Shown here piece by piece: positions 40,644 to 51,099 of a stretch of 64,000 nt of DNA. The stretch comes from Enterobacter asburiae. Lineage in GTDB: Bacteria > Pseudomonadota > Gammaproteobacteria > Enterobacterales > Enterobacteriaceae. The notes below the pieces were generated by a model, which did not search any database, had not been told where the DNA came from, and saw only the letters and a program-made list of their open reading frames with translations. The stretch's first letter is position 1. Each line of letters opens with the position of its first letter. The stretch lies in the NCBI GenBank assembly GCA_011754535.1, contig JAAQVN010000001.1, positions 3,906,001-3,970,000 of the forward strand, in the 5' to 3' direction. Both the position numbers and the translations under genes were made by a program.

Positions 40644-40862
40644 ATGAAAAAATGGGCGGTGTTAATTTCAGCAGTCGGGTTGGCGTTTGCCGTATCGGGC
40701 TGCAGCAGCGATTACGTCATGGCAACGAAAGATGGCCGGATGATCCTGACCGACGGCAAACCCGAAGTCGACGACGATACCGGTCTGGTCAGCTACCACG
40801 ACCAGGCAGGCAATAAAATGCAGATCAATCGCGACGAAGTCTCGCAAATTATTGAGCGATAA
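40644..40862 (+). CDS. ygdR: Small lipoprotein YgdR
   Basis: 72 residues from the ATG at 40644, which follows GAGGA at good spacing. Type II signal peptide with lipobox VSGCSS, then a DUF903 SH3-like domain ([17 protein letters not shown]). Function unknown. Paralogue of YgdI at 13136. A hairpin GGTCAGTAGCTTACTGGCC with a T-run at about 40870-40898 ends the transcript. Confidence 0.94.
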   Translation: MKKWAVLISAVGLAFAVSGCSSDYVMATKDGRMILTDGKPEVDDDTGLVSYHDQAGNKMQINRDEVSQIIER

Positions 40863-40869
40863 CGGTCGG

Positions 40870-40900
40870 AGGTCAGTAGCTTACTGGCCTTTTTGATTTT
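40870..40900 (+). terminator. ygdR terminator
   Basis: AGGTCAGTA and TTACTGGCCT pair around GC, followed by TTTTGATTTTT. Confidence 0.8.
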
Positions 40901-40993
40901 TTTCTTCCCCTTTTGCTTCCCCTCTGCCATGTTTATATTCCTTTGTCGGGAGGTTCCTGACGCGGTCTACATGTCTATTGAAGGAAGCCGGCT

Positions 40994-42034
40994 ATGCATT
41001 ATCACCGTATCCCCCACAGCGCTCTGGAGATAAGTCAACTGGGGTTGGGCACGATGACATTTGGTGAACAAAACAGCGAAGCCGATGCCCATGCACAACT
41101 CGATTATGCCGTCAGTCAGGGGATTAACCTGATTGATGTTGCAGAGATGTACCCTGTGCCACCACGCCCTGAAACACAGGGACTTACCGAAACCTACGTC
41201 GGTAACTGGCTGGCAAAACGCGGTAACCGTGAAAAGCTGGTCATCGCCTCGAAAGTCAGTGGCCCCGCGCGAAACAACGATGCCGGGATCCGCCCAAATC
41301 AGATCCTCGATCGCAAAAATATCCGCGCCGCGCTGGACGCGAGCCTGAAGCGTCTGCAAACCGACTATCTCGACCTGTACCAGGTCCACTGGCCCCAGCG
41401 CCCAACCAACTGCTTTGGCAAGCTCGGCTACAGCTGGAACGAGAGCGCCCCCGCCGTTACCCTGCTGGAAACGCTGGAAGCGCTGACGGAGTGCCAGCGT
41501 GCGGGAAAAATCCGCTACATTGGCGTGTCCAACGAAACGGCCTTTGGGGTCATGCGTTACCTGCACCTGGCGGATAAACACGATCTGCCGCGCATCGTCA
41601 CCATCCAGAACCCGTACAGCCTGCTTAACCGCAGCTACGAAGTGGGGCTGGCCGAAGTGACGCAATATGAGGAAGTGGAACTGCTCGCTTATTCATGCCT
41701 GGGTTTTGGCACCCTGACGGGGAAATACCTCAACGGTGCGAAACCGGCCGGGGCGCGCAATACCCTCTTTAGCCGCTTTACCCGCTACAGCGGCGAACAA
41801 ACGCAAAAAGCCGTTGCAGCCTATGTGGATATCGCGAAGCGCCACGGCCTTGATCCGGCGCAGATGGCGCTGGCCTTTGTGCGCCGTCAGCCGTTTGTTG
41901 CCAGCACCCTGCTGGGCGCGACCACGATGGAACAGCTGAAAACCAATATTGAGAGTTTCCATCTGAACCTGAGTGAAGAGGTGTTGGCGGAGATTGAAGC
42001 GGTGCATCAGGTATACACATACCCGGCACCGTAA
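40994..42034 (+). CDS. tas: Aldo/keto reductase Tas
   Basis: 346 residues, same as E. coli Tas. NADP(H)-dependent aldo-keto reductase with a TIM barrel; the name comes from tyrosine-auxotroph suppression under starvation. The catalytic-region stretches LIDVAEMYPVPPRPETQG (Asp and Tyr) and YLDLYQVHWPQRP (His) are visible, as is the Q-N-P-Y-S-L nucleotide-site stretch. Physiological substrate unknown. A bidirectional terminator separates it from convergent lplT. Confidence 0.94.
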   Translation: MHYHRIPHSALEISQLGLGTMTFGEQNSEADAHAQLDYAVSQGINLIDVAEMYPVPPRPETQGLTETYVGNWLAKRGNREKLVIASKVSGPARNNDAGIRPNQILDRKNIRAALDASLKRLQTDYLDLYQVHWPQRPTNCFGKLGYSWNESAPAVTLLETLEALTECQRAGKIRYIGVSNETAFGVMRYLHLADKHDLPRIVTIQNPYSLLNRSYEVGLAEVTQYEEVELLAYSCLGFGTLTGKYLNGAKPAGARNTLFSRFTRYSGEQTQKAVAAYVDIAKRHGLDPAQMALAFVRRQPFVASTLLGATTMEQLKTNIESFHLNLSEEVLAEIEAVHQVYTYPAP

Positions 42035-42041
42035 TAAAAGC

Positions 42042-42067
42042 AAAACGGCAACGCACGTTGCCGTTTT
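42042..42067. terminator. Bidirectional terminator between tas and lplT
   Basis: AAAACGGCAACG, CA and CGTTGCCGTTTTT form a long stem with A- and T-runs on both sides, serving tas on the plus strand and possibly lplT on the minus strand. Confidence 0.9.
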
Positions 42068-42076
42068 TAGGGTTTG

Positions 42077-42111
42077 CCCCCTCTCCCGGTGGGAGAGGGC
42101 CGGGGTGAGGG
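42077..42111. repeat. REP-like palindrome
   Basis: CCCCCTCTCCCGGTGGGAGA followed by GGGCCGGGGTGAGGG. Same family as the units at 10233-10327 and 36252-36343. Confidence 0.8.
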
Positions 42112-42127
42112 CATCAGGCCGCACTTA

Positions 42128-43321
42128 TCAGCGCCGACGCTGCCAAACCCACAATCCCGCAATCGCCGCCGCGAAGAGTCCACCAAATCCGACGCCAATC
42201 GCTACCACCGGTACCCCCACTTTCACCGCTAGCGAATAGAGTCCCAGCATTAACAGCATTGCCAGGTTTTCACCGAGGTTTTGTACCGCAATGGCATTCC
42301 CCGCCCCGACGGTCTGCTTGCCACGCTCCTGAAGTAACGCATTCAACGGCACCACGAAGAAACCGCCCAGAATACCAATCAGGATCAGCAGGGCATAAGC
42401 GGGCAGAAACGCATGCTGAAGCGAGAAAATAAGCACCACGACGCCAATCAGGATCCCCGCCGGCATGCAGCGTGCTACCGTTTCGAGCGTTACCAGCTTC
42501 GCCGCAGCGCCCGCGCCAGCCACGATGCCGATCGCTACCATCGCATTAAGATAGGTCGGCGTCGCATTGTCAGTAATTCCCAGCGCCACCGGTACCCACA
42601 GGACCAGCAGGAAGCGCAGCGTGACGCCCGCCCCCCAGAACATACTGGTTCCCATCAGGGAGAAACGCGTTTCCCCGTTACGCCACAGCACGCGGCACGC
42701 GTTGAAGAAACTGCCAGTCATCGGTTTGAAGCGCCAGGATTGCCCCGGGCGAGCGACCGGCAGCTTCGGAATAAACAGGTTAGCCACGACCGCCCCGCCA
42801 TACACCGCCGCGCATACGCCCAAAGCCGCCAGGACATGCCAGTCGGCCAGTACGCCTCCTGCGACGGAGCCGAGCAGGATAGCGGCAATGGTTGACGACT
42901 CCATCAGACCGTTGGCTTTGACCAGCTTATCGCCCGTGGTCAGCTCGCCAAGAATGCCATACTTCGCCGGAGAGTAGGCAGCAGCGCCGATGCCCACAAG
43001 CGTATAGCCAATAAACGGATTGAAGCCAAAGCAAATGCTGGCGGCACCCAGCAGCTTGAGACCGTTGGCAAACATCATCACCCGGCCCTTCGGGAAACTG
43101 TCCGCCACCTGCCCCACAAACGGGGCAAAGATAATGTAAGCGCCCACAAACACCATCTGCAGGATCGGCTGACTCCAGTCGGGGTAAAACTCGGCTTTCA
43201 GCAGGGCCAGCGTGGCGAACAACAGCGCGTTATCGCCGAACGCAGAGAGAAACTGCGCGGCAATGACCGCCATCATGCCTTTTGAACGCAGTGAGGTGTT
43301 AGTGTGTACTGACTCACGCAT
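42128..43321 (-). CDS. lplT: Lysophospholipid transporter LplT
   Basis: 397 residues from the ATG at 43321, exact E. coli length. An MFS-type inner-membrane flippase that brings lysophosphatidylethanolamine and lysophosphatidylglycerol to the cytosolic face for re-acylation by Aas. The start overlaps the aas stop by eight bases; seven upstream in-frame codons are not supported. aas-lplT form one operon. Confidence 0.95.
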   Translation of the reverse strand: MRESVHTNTSLRSKGMMAVIAAQFLSAFGDNALLFATLALLKAEFYPDWSQPILQMVFVGAYIIFAPFVGQVADSFPKGRVMMFANGLKLLGAASICFGFNPFIGYTLVGIGAAAYSPAKYGILGELTTGDKLVKANGLMESSTIAAILLGSVAGGVLADWHVLAALGVCAAVYGGAVVANLFIPKLPVARPGQSWRFKPMTGSFFNACRVLWRNGETRFSLMGTSMFWGAGVTLRFLLVLWVPVALGITDNATPTYLNAMVAIGIVAGAGAAAKLVTLETVARCMPAGILIGVVVLIFSLQHAFLPAYALLILIGILGGFFVVPLNALLQERGKQTVGAGNAIAVQNLGENLAMLLMLGLYSLAVKVGVPVVAIGVGFGGLFAAAIAGLWVWQRRR

Positions 43322-45473
43322 TTTGCTGTTCCGCCTCTTCAACCATGCCTTTCAGGGTCACGAAATCGGGTTTCCCACTACCCAGCACCGGAAGCTGCTT
43401 CAGGTAGCGAATATCGCGCGGCACCGCCAGCTCAGGAATGCCATGCTCACGCGCATAGCTCAGTAGCCTGTCGCGCTTAAGCTCGCCGTCGGTGGTAAAC
43501 AGCACCAGCGCCTCGCCTTTGCTGGCATCACTCTTCACCACCGTCGCATGCATTTTATCGGCGGAGACAGCCGTCGCCAGTTGTTCGACCATTTCCAGAG
43601 AGACCATTTCACCGGCGATTTTGGCGAAGCGTTTTGCGCGTCCCTGAATCTGCACAAAGCCTTGCTCATCGAAACGCACGATATCACCGGTGTCATACCA
43701 GCCGGTTTCAACCTCGCCGTTGACGTTTTCCGCCGTCGGCGCTTCCAGCTGGCCTGGGTTTTCTACGCGCAGGTAACCGTTCATCACGTTTGGCCCTTTC
43801 AGCTGCAGGCGGCCACCCTCCTCAATGCCCGGCACGGCCAGCAGACGCGCATCCATCCCCGGCAGAATTCGGCCCACCGTACCCGGTTTCGCCGCCATGG
43901 GTACGTTGATGGAGACCACGGGCGCGCACTCGGTAACGCCATAGCCCTCAAGAATGCGCAGGCCAAACTTGTCCTGCCAGATCTGACGCGTGCTCTCCTG
44001 CAGCTTTTCCGCACCGGCCACCACATAGCGCACGCGGAAGAAATCATACGGATTGGCGAAACGGGCATAGTTACCCAGGAAGGTTGAGGTCCCGAACAGG
44101 ACGGTGCAGTTACGGTCATACACCAGCTCCGGCACAATGCGGTAATGCAGCGGGCTGGGATAGAGGAACACTTCCGCACCGGTCAGCAGCGGCGTAAAAA
44201 GTCCCACCGTCAGGCCAAAGGAGTGGAACAGCGGCAGCGCCGACATAAAGCGGTCACTGGCAGTAAAGTCGGCAATGCTTTTGATCTGCTCAACGTTCGC
44301 CAGGATACTCTTGTGGCTGTGAACAACGCCTTTCGGGTTGCCCTCCGAACCCGACGTGAAGAGGATAATCGCATCATCTTCCGACTGCTGTTTGACCTGC
44401 GCCAGACGCGGCATCAGCAGGTGTGCAAAAATCCACAGCTTGTCTCCGGTGGTCACGTCCGCTCTCAGATCTTCCAGAAAGACCCAGCGCACCTGGGTCA
44501 GCTGTTCTGGCAGATGCCAGAGCTTGCCTTTGTCCAGGAACTGTCGGGAGGTAAAGACGGTATTTATCTGGGCGGCGGTAATGGCGCTGGTCAGCCCTTT
44601 CACCCCCGCCGTGTAGTTCATCATCGCCGGTATACGGCCACGGGAAACCGCACCAAAAATCACCGCCGCGCTGATGCCCGCGTTTGGCAGCATCAGGCCG
44701 ATCTTTTCGCCCTTCTTGCTGTACTTCTCCAGAATGCGGCCCACAAACAGCGTTTTGGTCAGCAGCTTGCGATAGGTATCCGGGGTAAAGTTGATGTCTT
44801 CGATGCAGTTTTTCTTTGCGCCATAGCGGTACTGCGCGGAAAGCAGGGATTCGTACAGCGTTTCGCGCGGGCGCACGGCCATGCGCGCTTCCATCATAAT
44901 CTGGTGCAGCATTTCCCCGGCGATTTTACGGCGATCGCGGGCACGCGGCGCGTCGGGCATCGGGAGCGACGTTGGCGGCAGAATATGCAGAGTGATTTTG
45001 GGGAACAGACGCTGCTTCACCAGCCCCTTCAGGCGGCTGAAGTGGGTCAACTCTGCACCTTCGATACGCAGCGGCACCACGGTCGCTTTTGACTTCGCCG
45101 CGACAAAACCCGCGCCGTCGTAGATTTTCATCAGCGAACCGGTCACTGAAATGCGCCCTTCCGGGAAAATAACCACCGGACGCCCCTGCTCTACCAGACG
45201 TACCAGATGTTTAATCATCATCGGCTTTGTCGGATCGAGCGGCACAAAATCAATCAGCGGGGTGAGCCAGCGCATGTACCACTGCTGGCTGATGGAGGTG
45301 TACACCGCAAACACCGGGCGCACGGGCAGAAATAGCGCCAGCAGAATGCCGTCTATGAAGGAAACATGATTGGGTGTGATGAGAACGCGCTCGCCGCGAA
45401 GCGCCTGGGCGTCGCCAGTGACGCGGATGCGAAAAAGAATGCGGAACAGTGTACGGAAAAACCCAAATAGCAT
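43314..45473 (-). CDS. aas: Bifunctional acyl-[ACP] synthetase / 2-acyl-GPE acyltransferase Aas
   Basis: 719 residues from the ATG at 45473, exact E. coli length; the frame is open another 28 codons upstream but the family starts here. An N-terminal PlsC-type acyltransferase has NHVSFID (His36, Asp41) and [10 protein letters not shown]. The C-terminal AMP-forming acyl-ACP synthetase has the AMP loop [15 protein letters not shown] and [10 protein letters not shown]. It re-acylates lysophospholipids brought in by LplT. Confidence 0.96.
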   Translation of the reverse strand: MLFGFFRTLFRILFRIRVTGDAQALRGERVLITPNHVSFIDGILLALFLPVRPVFAVYTSISQQWYMRWLTPLIDFVPLDPTKPMMIKHLVRLVEQGRPVVIFPEGRISVTGSLMKIYDGAGFVAAKSKATVVPLRIEGAELTHFSRLKGLVKQRLFPKITLHILPPTSLPMPDAPRARDRRKIAGEMLHQIMMEARMAVRPRETLYESLLSAQYRYGAKKNCIEDINFTPDTYRKLLTKTLFVGRILEKYSKKGEKIGLMLPNAGISAAVIFGAVSRGRIPAMMNYTAGVKGLTSAITAAQINTVFTSRQFLDKGKLWHLPEQLTQVRWVFLEDLRADVTTGDKLWIFAHLLMPRLAQVKQQSEDDAIILFTSGSEGNPKGVVHSHKSILANVEQIKSIADFTASDRFMSALPLFHSFGLTVGLFTPLLTGAEVFLYPSPLHYRIVPELVYDRNCTVLFGTSTFLGNYARFANPYDFFRVRYVVAGAEKLQESTRQIWQDKFGLRILEGYGVTECAPVVSINVPMAAKPGTVGRILPGMDARLLAVPGIEEGGRLQLKGPNVMNGYLRVENPGQLEAPTAENVNGEVETGWYDTGDIVRFDEQGFVQIQGRAKRFAKIAGEMVSLEMVEQLATAVSADKMHATVVKSDASKGEALVLFTTDGELKRDRLLSYAREHGIPELAVPRDIRYLKQLPVLGSGKPDFVTLKGMVEEAEQQNA

Positions 45474-45568
45474 CTCAACTCCCTTTGCCAGACAGTGTGG
45501 TGGGGTGACGGTAAATGGTGGCAGATTACACGAGAAGTGATACAGGAGCGACAGCAAAAGTGGGGGCG

Positions 45569-45654
45569 AAAAAAAACCTGCGCATCCGCGCAGGTTGGTG
45601 CAAGTGATGAGTACGAAATCGTACTAAGAATTCTCACCAATCAATACCTCTGGG
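45569..45654 (-). ncRNA. omrA: OmrA small RNA
   Basis: About 86 bases. The 5' end CCCAGAGGTATTGATTGGTG is the conserved seed shared by OmrA and OmrB, which pairs near the start of outer-membrane protein mRNAs (ompT, cirA, fecA, csgD). A terminator, ACCTGCGCG/CGCAGGTT with eight T, ends it at 45569. Location between aas and galR matches E. coli. A CACAAT hexamer sits six bases before the start, a weak -10 fitting OmpR-dependent transcription. Confidence 0.95.
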
Positions 45655-45770
45655 ATCTTGATTGTGGCTGTTGACCCTGCGCTTCGCCAGCAGTAAAACG
45701 CAAGGGAATGAGCCGAAATGCAACCAGGTGTGAATATTCTCTGTTGCTGTTACAGGTTGAACTGTCAGGC

Positions 45771-45853
45771 AAAAAAAAACCTGCGTAAGAACGCAGGCTG
45801 GTGTAAGTCGTGTTAATCAACCGGGGTTGATTCCACCTATCAATACCTCTGGG
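45771..45853 (-). ncRNA. omrB: OmrB small RNA
   Basis: About 83 bases. The 5' end CCCAGAGGTATTGATAGGTG matches OmrA except near the end, the middle differs (GGAATCAACCCCGGTTGATT), and the terminator ACCAGCCTGCG/CGCAGGTTTTTTTTT is conserved. A TAGAGT hexamer lies six bases before the start. In E. coli both are induced by OmpR. Confidence 0.95.
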
Positions 45854-46063
45854 ACCTCAACTCTACCAACCTCTTTAACGTCATCGCCACCGGCCAATCG
45901 CAACAGCCTGAGGCAAAGTGTAACTAAAGGTTCAGATTGACATTCTTCTGACATGACCAGGCGTGTAACGATTACACTATCAGGGTGGGTCTGCGTCACG
46001 TTTGTGGCGCGAGGGAATCGGCTTCCCTTGAATGCGCGTCACTTTTCCGCAACACTATTTAGT

Positions 46064-46079
46064 GTGTAAACGCTTACCC
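46064..46079. promoter_or_regulatory. GalR operator upstream of galR
   Basis: GTGTAAACGCTTACCC fits the GalR/GalS consensus GTGNAANCGNTTNCAC at 14 of 16 places. It sits 19 bases before the galR start, which points to autoregulation. Confidence 0.8.
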
Positions 46080-46097
46080 TAAATAAGAAGGTTATAA

Positions 46098-47114
46098 ATG
46101 GCGACAATAAAGGATGTGGCTCGTCTGGCAGGTGTGTCGGTAGCCACCGTCTCCCGCGTGATTAATGATTCACCCAAAGCCAGTGACGCATCACGCCAGG
46201 CGGTACAAAGCGCCATGGAAACCCTGAATTACCATCCAAATGCCAACGCCCGCGCGCTCGCCCAGCAGTCAACGGATACCATTGGGCTGGTGGTGGGCGA
46301 CGTTTCCGACCCCTTTTTCGGGGCCATGGTTAAAGCGGTTGAACAGGTCTCTTATCAGACGGGTAATTTTTTACTGATCGGCAATGGCTATCACAATGAA
46401 CAAAAAGAACGCCAGGCTATTGAGCAGCTGATCCGCCACCGCTGCGCGGCGCTGGTTGTTCACGCCAAAATGCTCCCGGATGCCGAACTGATTCACCTGA
46501 TGAAGCAGATGCCCGGAATGGTGATCATCAACCGTATTATCCCCGGCTTTGAAAAACGCTGTGTGGCCCTCGACGACCGCTACGGCGCCTGGCTTGCAAC
46601 TCGTCATCTGATTCAACAGGGTCACACCCGGATTGGCTATCTCTGTTCCAATCACCCCATTTCTGATGCGGAAGACCGCCTGCAGGGCTACTACGACGCC
46701 CTGCGCGAAAACGGTCTGCCGTGTAATGACCGTCTGGTGGCCTACGGAGAGCCGGATGAGAGCGGCGGCGAACAAGCCATGACGGAGCTGCTGGGTCGTG
46801 GCCGAAATTTCACCGCGGTTGCCAGCTATAACGATTCGATGGCCGCCGGGGCAATGGGTGTCATGAATGACAACGGGATTGAGGTGCCGACGGAAATCTC
46901 ACTGATTGGCTTTGACGATGTCCTGGTCTCCCGGTACGTGCGCCCACGCCTGACCACCGTCCGTTACCCAATCATCACGATGGCCACCCAGGCCGCAGAG
47001 CTGGCGCTGGCGCTGGCCGAGCAACGCCAGCCGCCGGAGATTACCCATCTCTTCAGCCCAACGTTAGTGCGCCGTCACTCCGTTGCAGCGCCTGCTGACG
47101 CGCAAAGCGAATAA
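46098..47114 (+). CDS. galR: Galactose operon repressor GalR
   Basis: 338 residues (E. coli 343). LacI-family repressor; DNA-binding helices at residues 3-25 (IKDVARLAGVSVATVSRVI) and a periplasmic-binding-type sugar domain. It represses gal and mgl genes until galactose binds. The C-terminal tail is shorter than in K-12 and ends inside the 40-base overlap with the convergent acetyltransferase gene. Confidence 0.94.
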   Translation: MATIKDVARLAGVSVATVSRVINDSPKASDASRQAVQSAMETLNYHPNANARALAQQSTDTIGLVVGDVSDPFFGAMVKAVEQVSYQTGNFLLIGNGYHNEQKERQAIEQLIRHRCAALVVHAKMLPDAELIHLMKQMPGMVIINRIIPGFEKRCVALDDRYGAWLATRHLIQQGHTRIGYLCSNHPISDAEDRLQGYYDALRENGLPCNDRLVAYGEPDESGGEQAMTELLGRGRNFTAVASYNDSMAAGAMGVMNDNGIEVPTEISLIGFDDVLVSRYVRPRLTTVRYPIITMATQAAELALALAEQRQPPEITHLFSPTLVRRHSVAAPADAQSE

Positions 47115-47560
47115 CGGTACAGGTGTACCGTTTTATCCGGATACTCCAGCCCATCGCCAATATACTGCCAGCCGTAACGTTCATAGAAGTCGCGGCAGGC
47201 AGACCAGAGATGGAGTTCCTCGTACCCGGCCCGTGCGGCGAAGCGAATAACATGCTGCTGTAACTTTCCTGCCAGCCCCTTGCCCCGCGCCGCGTCGTCA
47301 ACGTAGAGCGCCGCCAGCCACGGAAAAAGATCCTGACGGGTAATCAAATCGCAGCGCCAGAGCCCCACCGTGCCCAGAAGCCGTTCATCTTCTACGGCGA
47401 TAAAGGTCAGCGGCAGGGCATCCGGCGTCTGGCTGTGCGCAACGATGCTGTGGAAAAATTCCCGCGAAAGCCCCTCGCCAAAGGCCTGCCATAGCCAGTC
47501 GGTAATCTGCTCCGCATAGTGCGGTGCCTCGTAAAGCGGGAGGATGACGGTCTTTTTCAC
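47075..47560 (-). CDS. GNAT family N-acetyltransferase
   Basis: 161 residues starting at GTG 47560 (AGGTG ribosome site nearby). The acetyl-CoA loop motif is LYVDDAARGKGLAGKL, followed by the family C-terminal FYERYGWQYIGDG. Substrate unknown. No counterpart is at this position in E. coli K-12. It converges with galR and overlaps it by 40 bases, and is divergent from the LacI-type gene at 47781, 220 bases away. Confidence 0.85.
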   Translation of the reverse strand: MKKTVILPLYEAPHYAEQITDWLWQAFGEGLSREFFHSIVAHSQTPDALPLTFIAVEDERLLGTVGLWRCDLITRQDLFPWLAALYVDDAARGKGLAGKLQQHVIRFAARAGYEELHLWSACRDFYERYGWQYIGDGLEYPDKTVHLYRYSLCASAGAATE

Positions 47561-47780
47561 GTTTCACCTGCGTTTTTAATGAATATGCTGGCCTGACGCC
47601 TCCAGCCCGGTTTGGCGAGTATTTTACCAGAGTCAGACTATTTAGTTTTACTTCTGGCAGGCCAGGCGAATCGTGACCAAAAAGCGTGATCGTGGCAGAA
47701 GTTTTGCGCTTCCCGCATCGCTTATACGCTGTCAGGTCTGTGTTAAACTGCAGACCATTACGTGGAAGCAGGAATGTAGA

Positions 47781-48818
47781 ATGGCAACAATGCTGGATGT
47801 CTCACTGCGCGCGGGCGTGTCGAAGGCTACCGTCTCGCGCGTGCTGAACGGCACAGGTCAGGTTAAAGAGAGTACGCGTCAGCAGGTCTTTGCTGCGATG
47901 GAAGAGCTGGGCTACCGCCCAAACTTTCTCGCGCGTTCGCTGGCTAACCAGACCAGCAACAGCATTGGTCTGGTCGTCTCTACCTTCGACGGCTTTTACT
48001 TTGGTCGTCTTTTGCAGCAGGCGTCGCGGCAGACCGAAACCCACGGGAAACAGCTGATCGTCACCGACGGTCACGACGCGCCAGAACAGGAAGAACAGGC
48101 GGTGCAGATGCTGGCCGACCGCCAGTGCGATGCCATCGTGCTTTACACGCGCTATATGAGCGAAAAGGCGATCATCAAGCTGATTAATACCGTGCAAACG
48201 CCGCTGGTGGTCATCAACCGTGAAGTCAGCCAGGCACCGGAGCGCTGCGTGTTCTTCGAACAGCAGGATGCCGCGTTTAAGGCGGTGGATTACCTGATCA
48301 ATCAGGGCCACCGGGAGATCGCCTGCATTACCGTCCCGATCCACACCCCCACGGGTAAAGCGCGGCTAATGGGCTACCGTAAGGCGCTGGAAAAGCACGG
48401 CATTCGTCTGGACGAGCGTCGAATAAAGTACGGTGATGCGGGAATGACGCGGGGCTATGAGCTGTGTAAGGAGCTGATTGCTGAAGGGGTGTCGTTCAGC
48501 GCGCTGTTTGCCTGTAACGATGATATGGCGCTGGGCGCGTCCAAAGCGCTGCATCAGGCAGGGCTTAAGATCCCGCAGGATATCTCCCTGTTCGGCTTTG
48601 ACGATGCCCCAAGCGCGAAGTGGCTGGAGCCTGCGCTCTCATCGGTTTATCTTCCGATAGATAACATGATCGTCACGGCTATCGATCAGGCGATCCGGCT
48701 GGCGAAGAACCAGCCGGTCGATGCGATCCCGCCGTTTACCGGCACGCTGGTATTACGCGATTCGGTCACAACGGGGCCGTACTTTCATCAAACGAGTTCC
48801 AGCGCCAGCAGTTCCTGA
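47781..48818 (+). CDS. LacI family transcriptional regulator (AscG-like)
   Basis: 345 residues from the ATG at 47781, which has GGAA before it; a frame open to 47673 is not supported. The helix-turn-helix MLDVSLRAGVSKATVSRVLN is at residues 3-22, then a sugar-binding domain (IACITVPIHTPTGKARLMGY; ISLFGFDDAP). Similar to the beta-glucoside regulator AscG, but no sugar operon is next to it, so its targets are unknown. It may regulate the divergent acetyltransferase gene or a distant operon. The 3' end overlaps the convergent lysA by 31 bases. Absent from this place in K-12. Confidence 0.82.
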   Translation: MATMLDVSLRAGVSKATVSRVLNGTGQVKESTRQQVFAAMEELGYRPNFLARSLANQTSNSIGLVVSTFDGFYFGRLLQQASRQTETHGKQLIVTDGHDAPEQEEQAVQMLADRQCDAIVLYTRYMSEKAIIKLINTVQTPLVVINREVSQAPERCVFFEQQDAAFKAVDYLINQGHREIACITVPIHTPTGKARLMGYRKALEKHGIRLDERRIKYGDAGMTRGYELCKELIAEGVSFSALFACNDDMALGASKALHQAGLKIPQDISLFGFDDAPSAKWLEPALSSVYLPIDNMIVTAIDQAIRLAKNQPVDAIPPFTGTLVLRDSVTTGPYFHQTSSSASSS

Positions 48819-50050
48819 ATGGTCTGACGACGACGGATCAGCCGCGCCTTGCCGTTATCAAACAGCACTTCCGGCAGCAGCGGACGGCTGTTGTAGTTCG
48901 AGGACATAGACGCCCCGTACGCGCCGGTATCGTGCAGCACCAGGTAATCGCCAGGCGCTACCTCCGGCAGCGCACGGGTTTCCACTTTGCCGCCTTCCTG
49001 CTGGGTAAATACGTCACCGGATTCACACAGCGGGCCTGCGACCACCGTCTCGCGGCGCGGCGCGTGCGTTAAATCGCGGCCATCGGCGGCAAGGGCGGTA
49101 ATGTGATGGTAGCTGCCGTACATGGACGGACGCATCAGGTCGTTAAAGCCCGCGTCAATCAGCACGAAGTGGCGGGAGCCCATCTCTTTGACGCTGCGCA
49201 CCTGCGCCACCAGCACGCCGGCTTCGGCCACCAGGAAACGACCCGGTTCAATTTCCAGCTTCACGGCATGACCAAGATGCGCGGCGATTTGATCGCGCGC
49301 GGCGCTCCACAGGCCGTAATAGTGATCGGTGTCGATCGCCTCTTCCCCTTCGCGATAAGGAATGGAAAGACCGCCACCGGCAGAGATCGCCTCCAGATCC
49401 TGACCGAAGTCGACAACCTGGCGCACCATTGCCCCGCACACCTGCTCCAGGTGCCCGTAATCGACGCCAGAGCCAATATGCATATGAATGCCCACCAGCT
49501 TCATGTTGTAGCGCTGCAGCACCTCCAGGGCAGCAGGCATATCGGCGTACCAGATCCCGTGCTTGCTGTTTTCGCCCCCGGTGTTGGTTTTTTGGCTGTG
49601 GCCATGACCGAAGCCCGGGTTCACCCGCAGCCAGACGCGATGACCAGGCGAAACCTGCCCAAGCTGCTCCAGCATATCCACAGAACCGGCATTCACCGGC
49701 ACCTGCAGTTCATGCACGCGCGCAAGCGTGGCGTCGTCGATCACATCCGCGGTAAAGACGATCGCATCAGGATCGGTTTTCGGATCGAACCCGGCCGCCA
49801 GCGCACGCTCGATTTCACCCAGCGACACGGAGTCAACCTTCGCGCCCTGCTCGCGCATCAGGCGCAGAATGTGAATATTGGAGCAGGCCTTCTGGGCAAA
49901 ACGCACAACGTCAAACTGATGCAGGGCGGCGATCTTCTCGCGAACGATCTGCGCGTCATAGACCCATACCGGGCAGCCAAACTCGGCGGGCAGGCGCAGC
50001 AGGTTTTCAGCGTTCAAATCGGTATCCGTCTGGTTGAGCGGGCGTGGCAT
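48788..50050 (-). CDS. lysA: Diaminopimelate decarboxylase LysA
   Basis: 420 residues, exact E. coli length. Last step of lysine synthesis, meso-diaminopimelate to lysine. Fold type III PLP enzyme; PLP Lys54 is in VVRFAQKACSNIH, and the glycine loop AISAGGGLSIPY and the GPLCESGDVF Cys motif are present. Divergent from its activator lysR, 122 bases away, where LysR should bind. No lysine riboswitch is visible upstream. Confidence 0.96.
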   Translation of the reverse strand: MPRPLNQTDTDLNAENLLRLPAEFGCPVWVYDAQIVREKIAALHQFDVVRFAQKACSNIHILRLMREQGAKVDSVSLGEIERALAAGFDPKTDPDAIVFTADVIDDATLARVHELQVPVNAGSVDMLEQLGQVSPGHRVWLRVNPGFGHGHSQKTNTGGENSKHGIWYADMPAALEVLQRYNMKLVGIHMHIGSGVDYGHLEQVCGAMVRQVVDFGQDLEAISAGGGLSIPYREGEEAIDTDHYYGLWSAARDQIAAHLGHAVKLEIEPGRFLVAEAGVLVAQVRSVKEMGSRHFVLIDAGFNDLMRPSMYGSYHHITALAADGRDLTHAPRRETVVAGPLCESGDVFTQQEGGKVETRALPEVAPGDYLVLHDTGAYGASMSSNYNSRPLLPEVLFDNGKARLIRRRQTIQELLALELV

Positions 50051-50172
50051 GGTCTTCTCCGGGTCAATTCATTTTTTATGATTACGCCACAGCGGAAGCC
50101 GAATAAAAAATATCGTTTTATCGCGAGTCTATGCAAAAATGATATGGACAGTTCTTTGCTTTCAGGTGCCCT

Positions 50173-51099
50173 ATGCCCGCCGTCAATTTACGCCACATCG
50201 AGATTTTTCATGCCGTGATGACCGCCGGCAATCTCACCGAAGCCGCACAGATGCTGCATACCTCCCAGCCGACGGTCAGCCGGGAGCTGGCGCGCTTCGA
50301 GAAAGTGCTGGGGCTGAAGCTGTTCGAACGCGCCCGGGGAAGGCTTCACCCGACGGTTCAGGGGTTGCGCCTGTTTGAGGAAGTGCAGCGCTCATGGTAC
50401 GGGCTGGACAGAATCGTCAGCGCGGCGGAAAGCCTGCGCGAGTTTCGTCAGGGCGAGCTGTCGATTGTCTGCCTGCCTGTCTTCTCTCAGTCCTTCTTAC
50501 CGACGCTGCTCCAGCCTTTTCTGGCCCGCTATCCCGAGGTCAATCTCACCATCGTGCCGCAGGAGTCGCCTCTGCTTGAAGAGTGGCTGTCGGCACAGCG
50601 GCACGATCTCGGGTTAACCGAGACCTTCTCGACACCTGCAGGAACGGCGCGCACGGAACTGCTCGCGCTGGATGAAGTGTGCGTTCTGCCCGCCGGGCAT
50701 CGGCTTGCTCACAAAGCGGTGCTGACGCCTGCGGATTTTCACGGTGAGAACTACATTAGCCTGTCGCAAACCGACAGCTACCGGCAGCTGCTGGATACGC
50801 TTTTTGCTGAGCATCAGGTGAAGCGGCGGATGGTGGTAGAAACGCACAGCGCGGCCTCAATATGCGCGATGGTTCGTGCGGGCGTCGGCGTCGCGGTCGT
50901 CAATCCGCTTACGGCGCTGGACTATGCCGGGAGCGGGATCGTCATCCGCCGTTTTAGCGTTTCCGTCCCGTTCACCGTAAGCCTTATCCGCCCGCTGCAC
51001 CGTCCAGCTTCCGCGCTGGTGGACGCATTCACCGAACACTTAGTTGAGCATGCGCGTCAGGCGGCGCTTCGCTTGCCTGACCTGCAAAACCCGTTATGA
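50173..51099 (+). CDS. lysR: Transcriptional activator LysR
   Basis: 308 residues (E. coli 311), the founding member of the LysR family. The helix-turn-helix is at about residues 17-42 ([20 protein letters not shown]). It activates lysA in the presence of diaminopimelate and represses itself. Divergent from lysA; the 3' end overlaps the convergent ygeA by six bases. Confidence 0.95.
   Translation: MPAVNLRHIEIFHAVMTAGNLTEAAQMLHTSQPTVSRELARFEKVLGLKLFERARGRLHPTVQGLRLFEEVQRSWYGLDRIVSAAESLREFRQGELSIVCLPVFSQSFLPTLLQPFLARYPEVNLTIVPQESPLLEEWLSAQRHDLGLTETFSTPAGTARTELLALDEVCVLPAGHRLAHKAVLTPADFHGENYISLSQTDSYRQLLDTLFAEHQVKRRMVVETHSAASICAMVRAGVGVAVVNPLTALDYAGSGIVIRRFSVSVPFTVSLIRPLHRPASALVDAFTEHLVEHARQAALRLPDLQNPL

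Noticed and set aside
50051..50172. Possible lysine riboswitch in the lysA leader
   Set aside because: Only 122 bases separate lysA and lysR and no L-box-like structure is visible; E. coli controls lysA through LysR.
49103..50218. 371-codon open frame antisense to lysA
   Set aside because: Shadow of lysA with the same biased composition; lysA has full-length family match.
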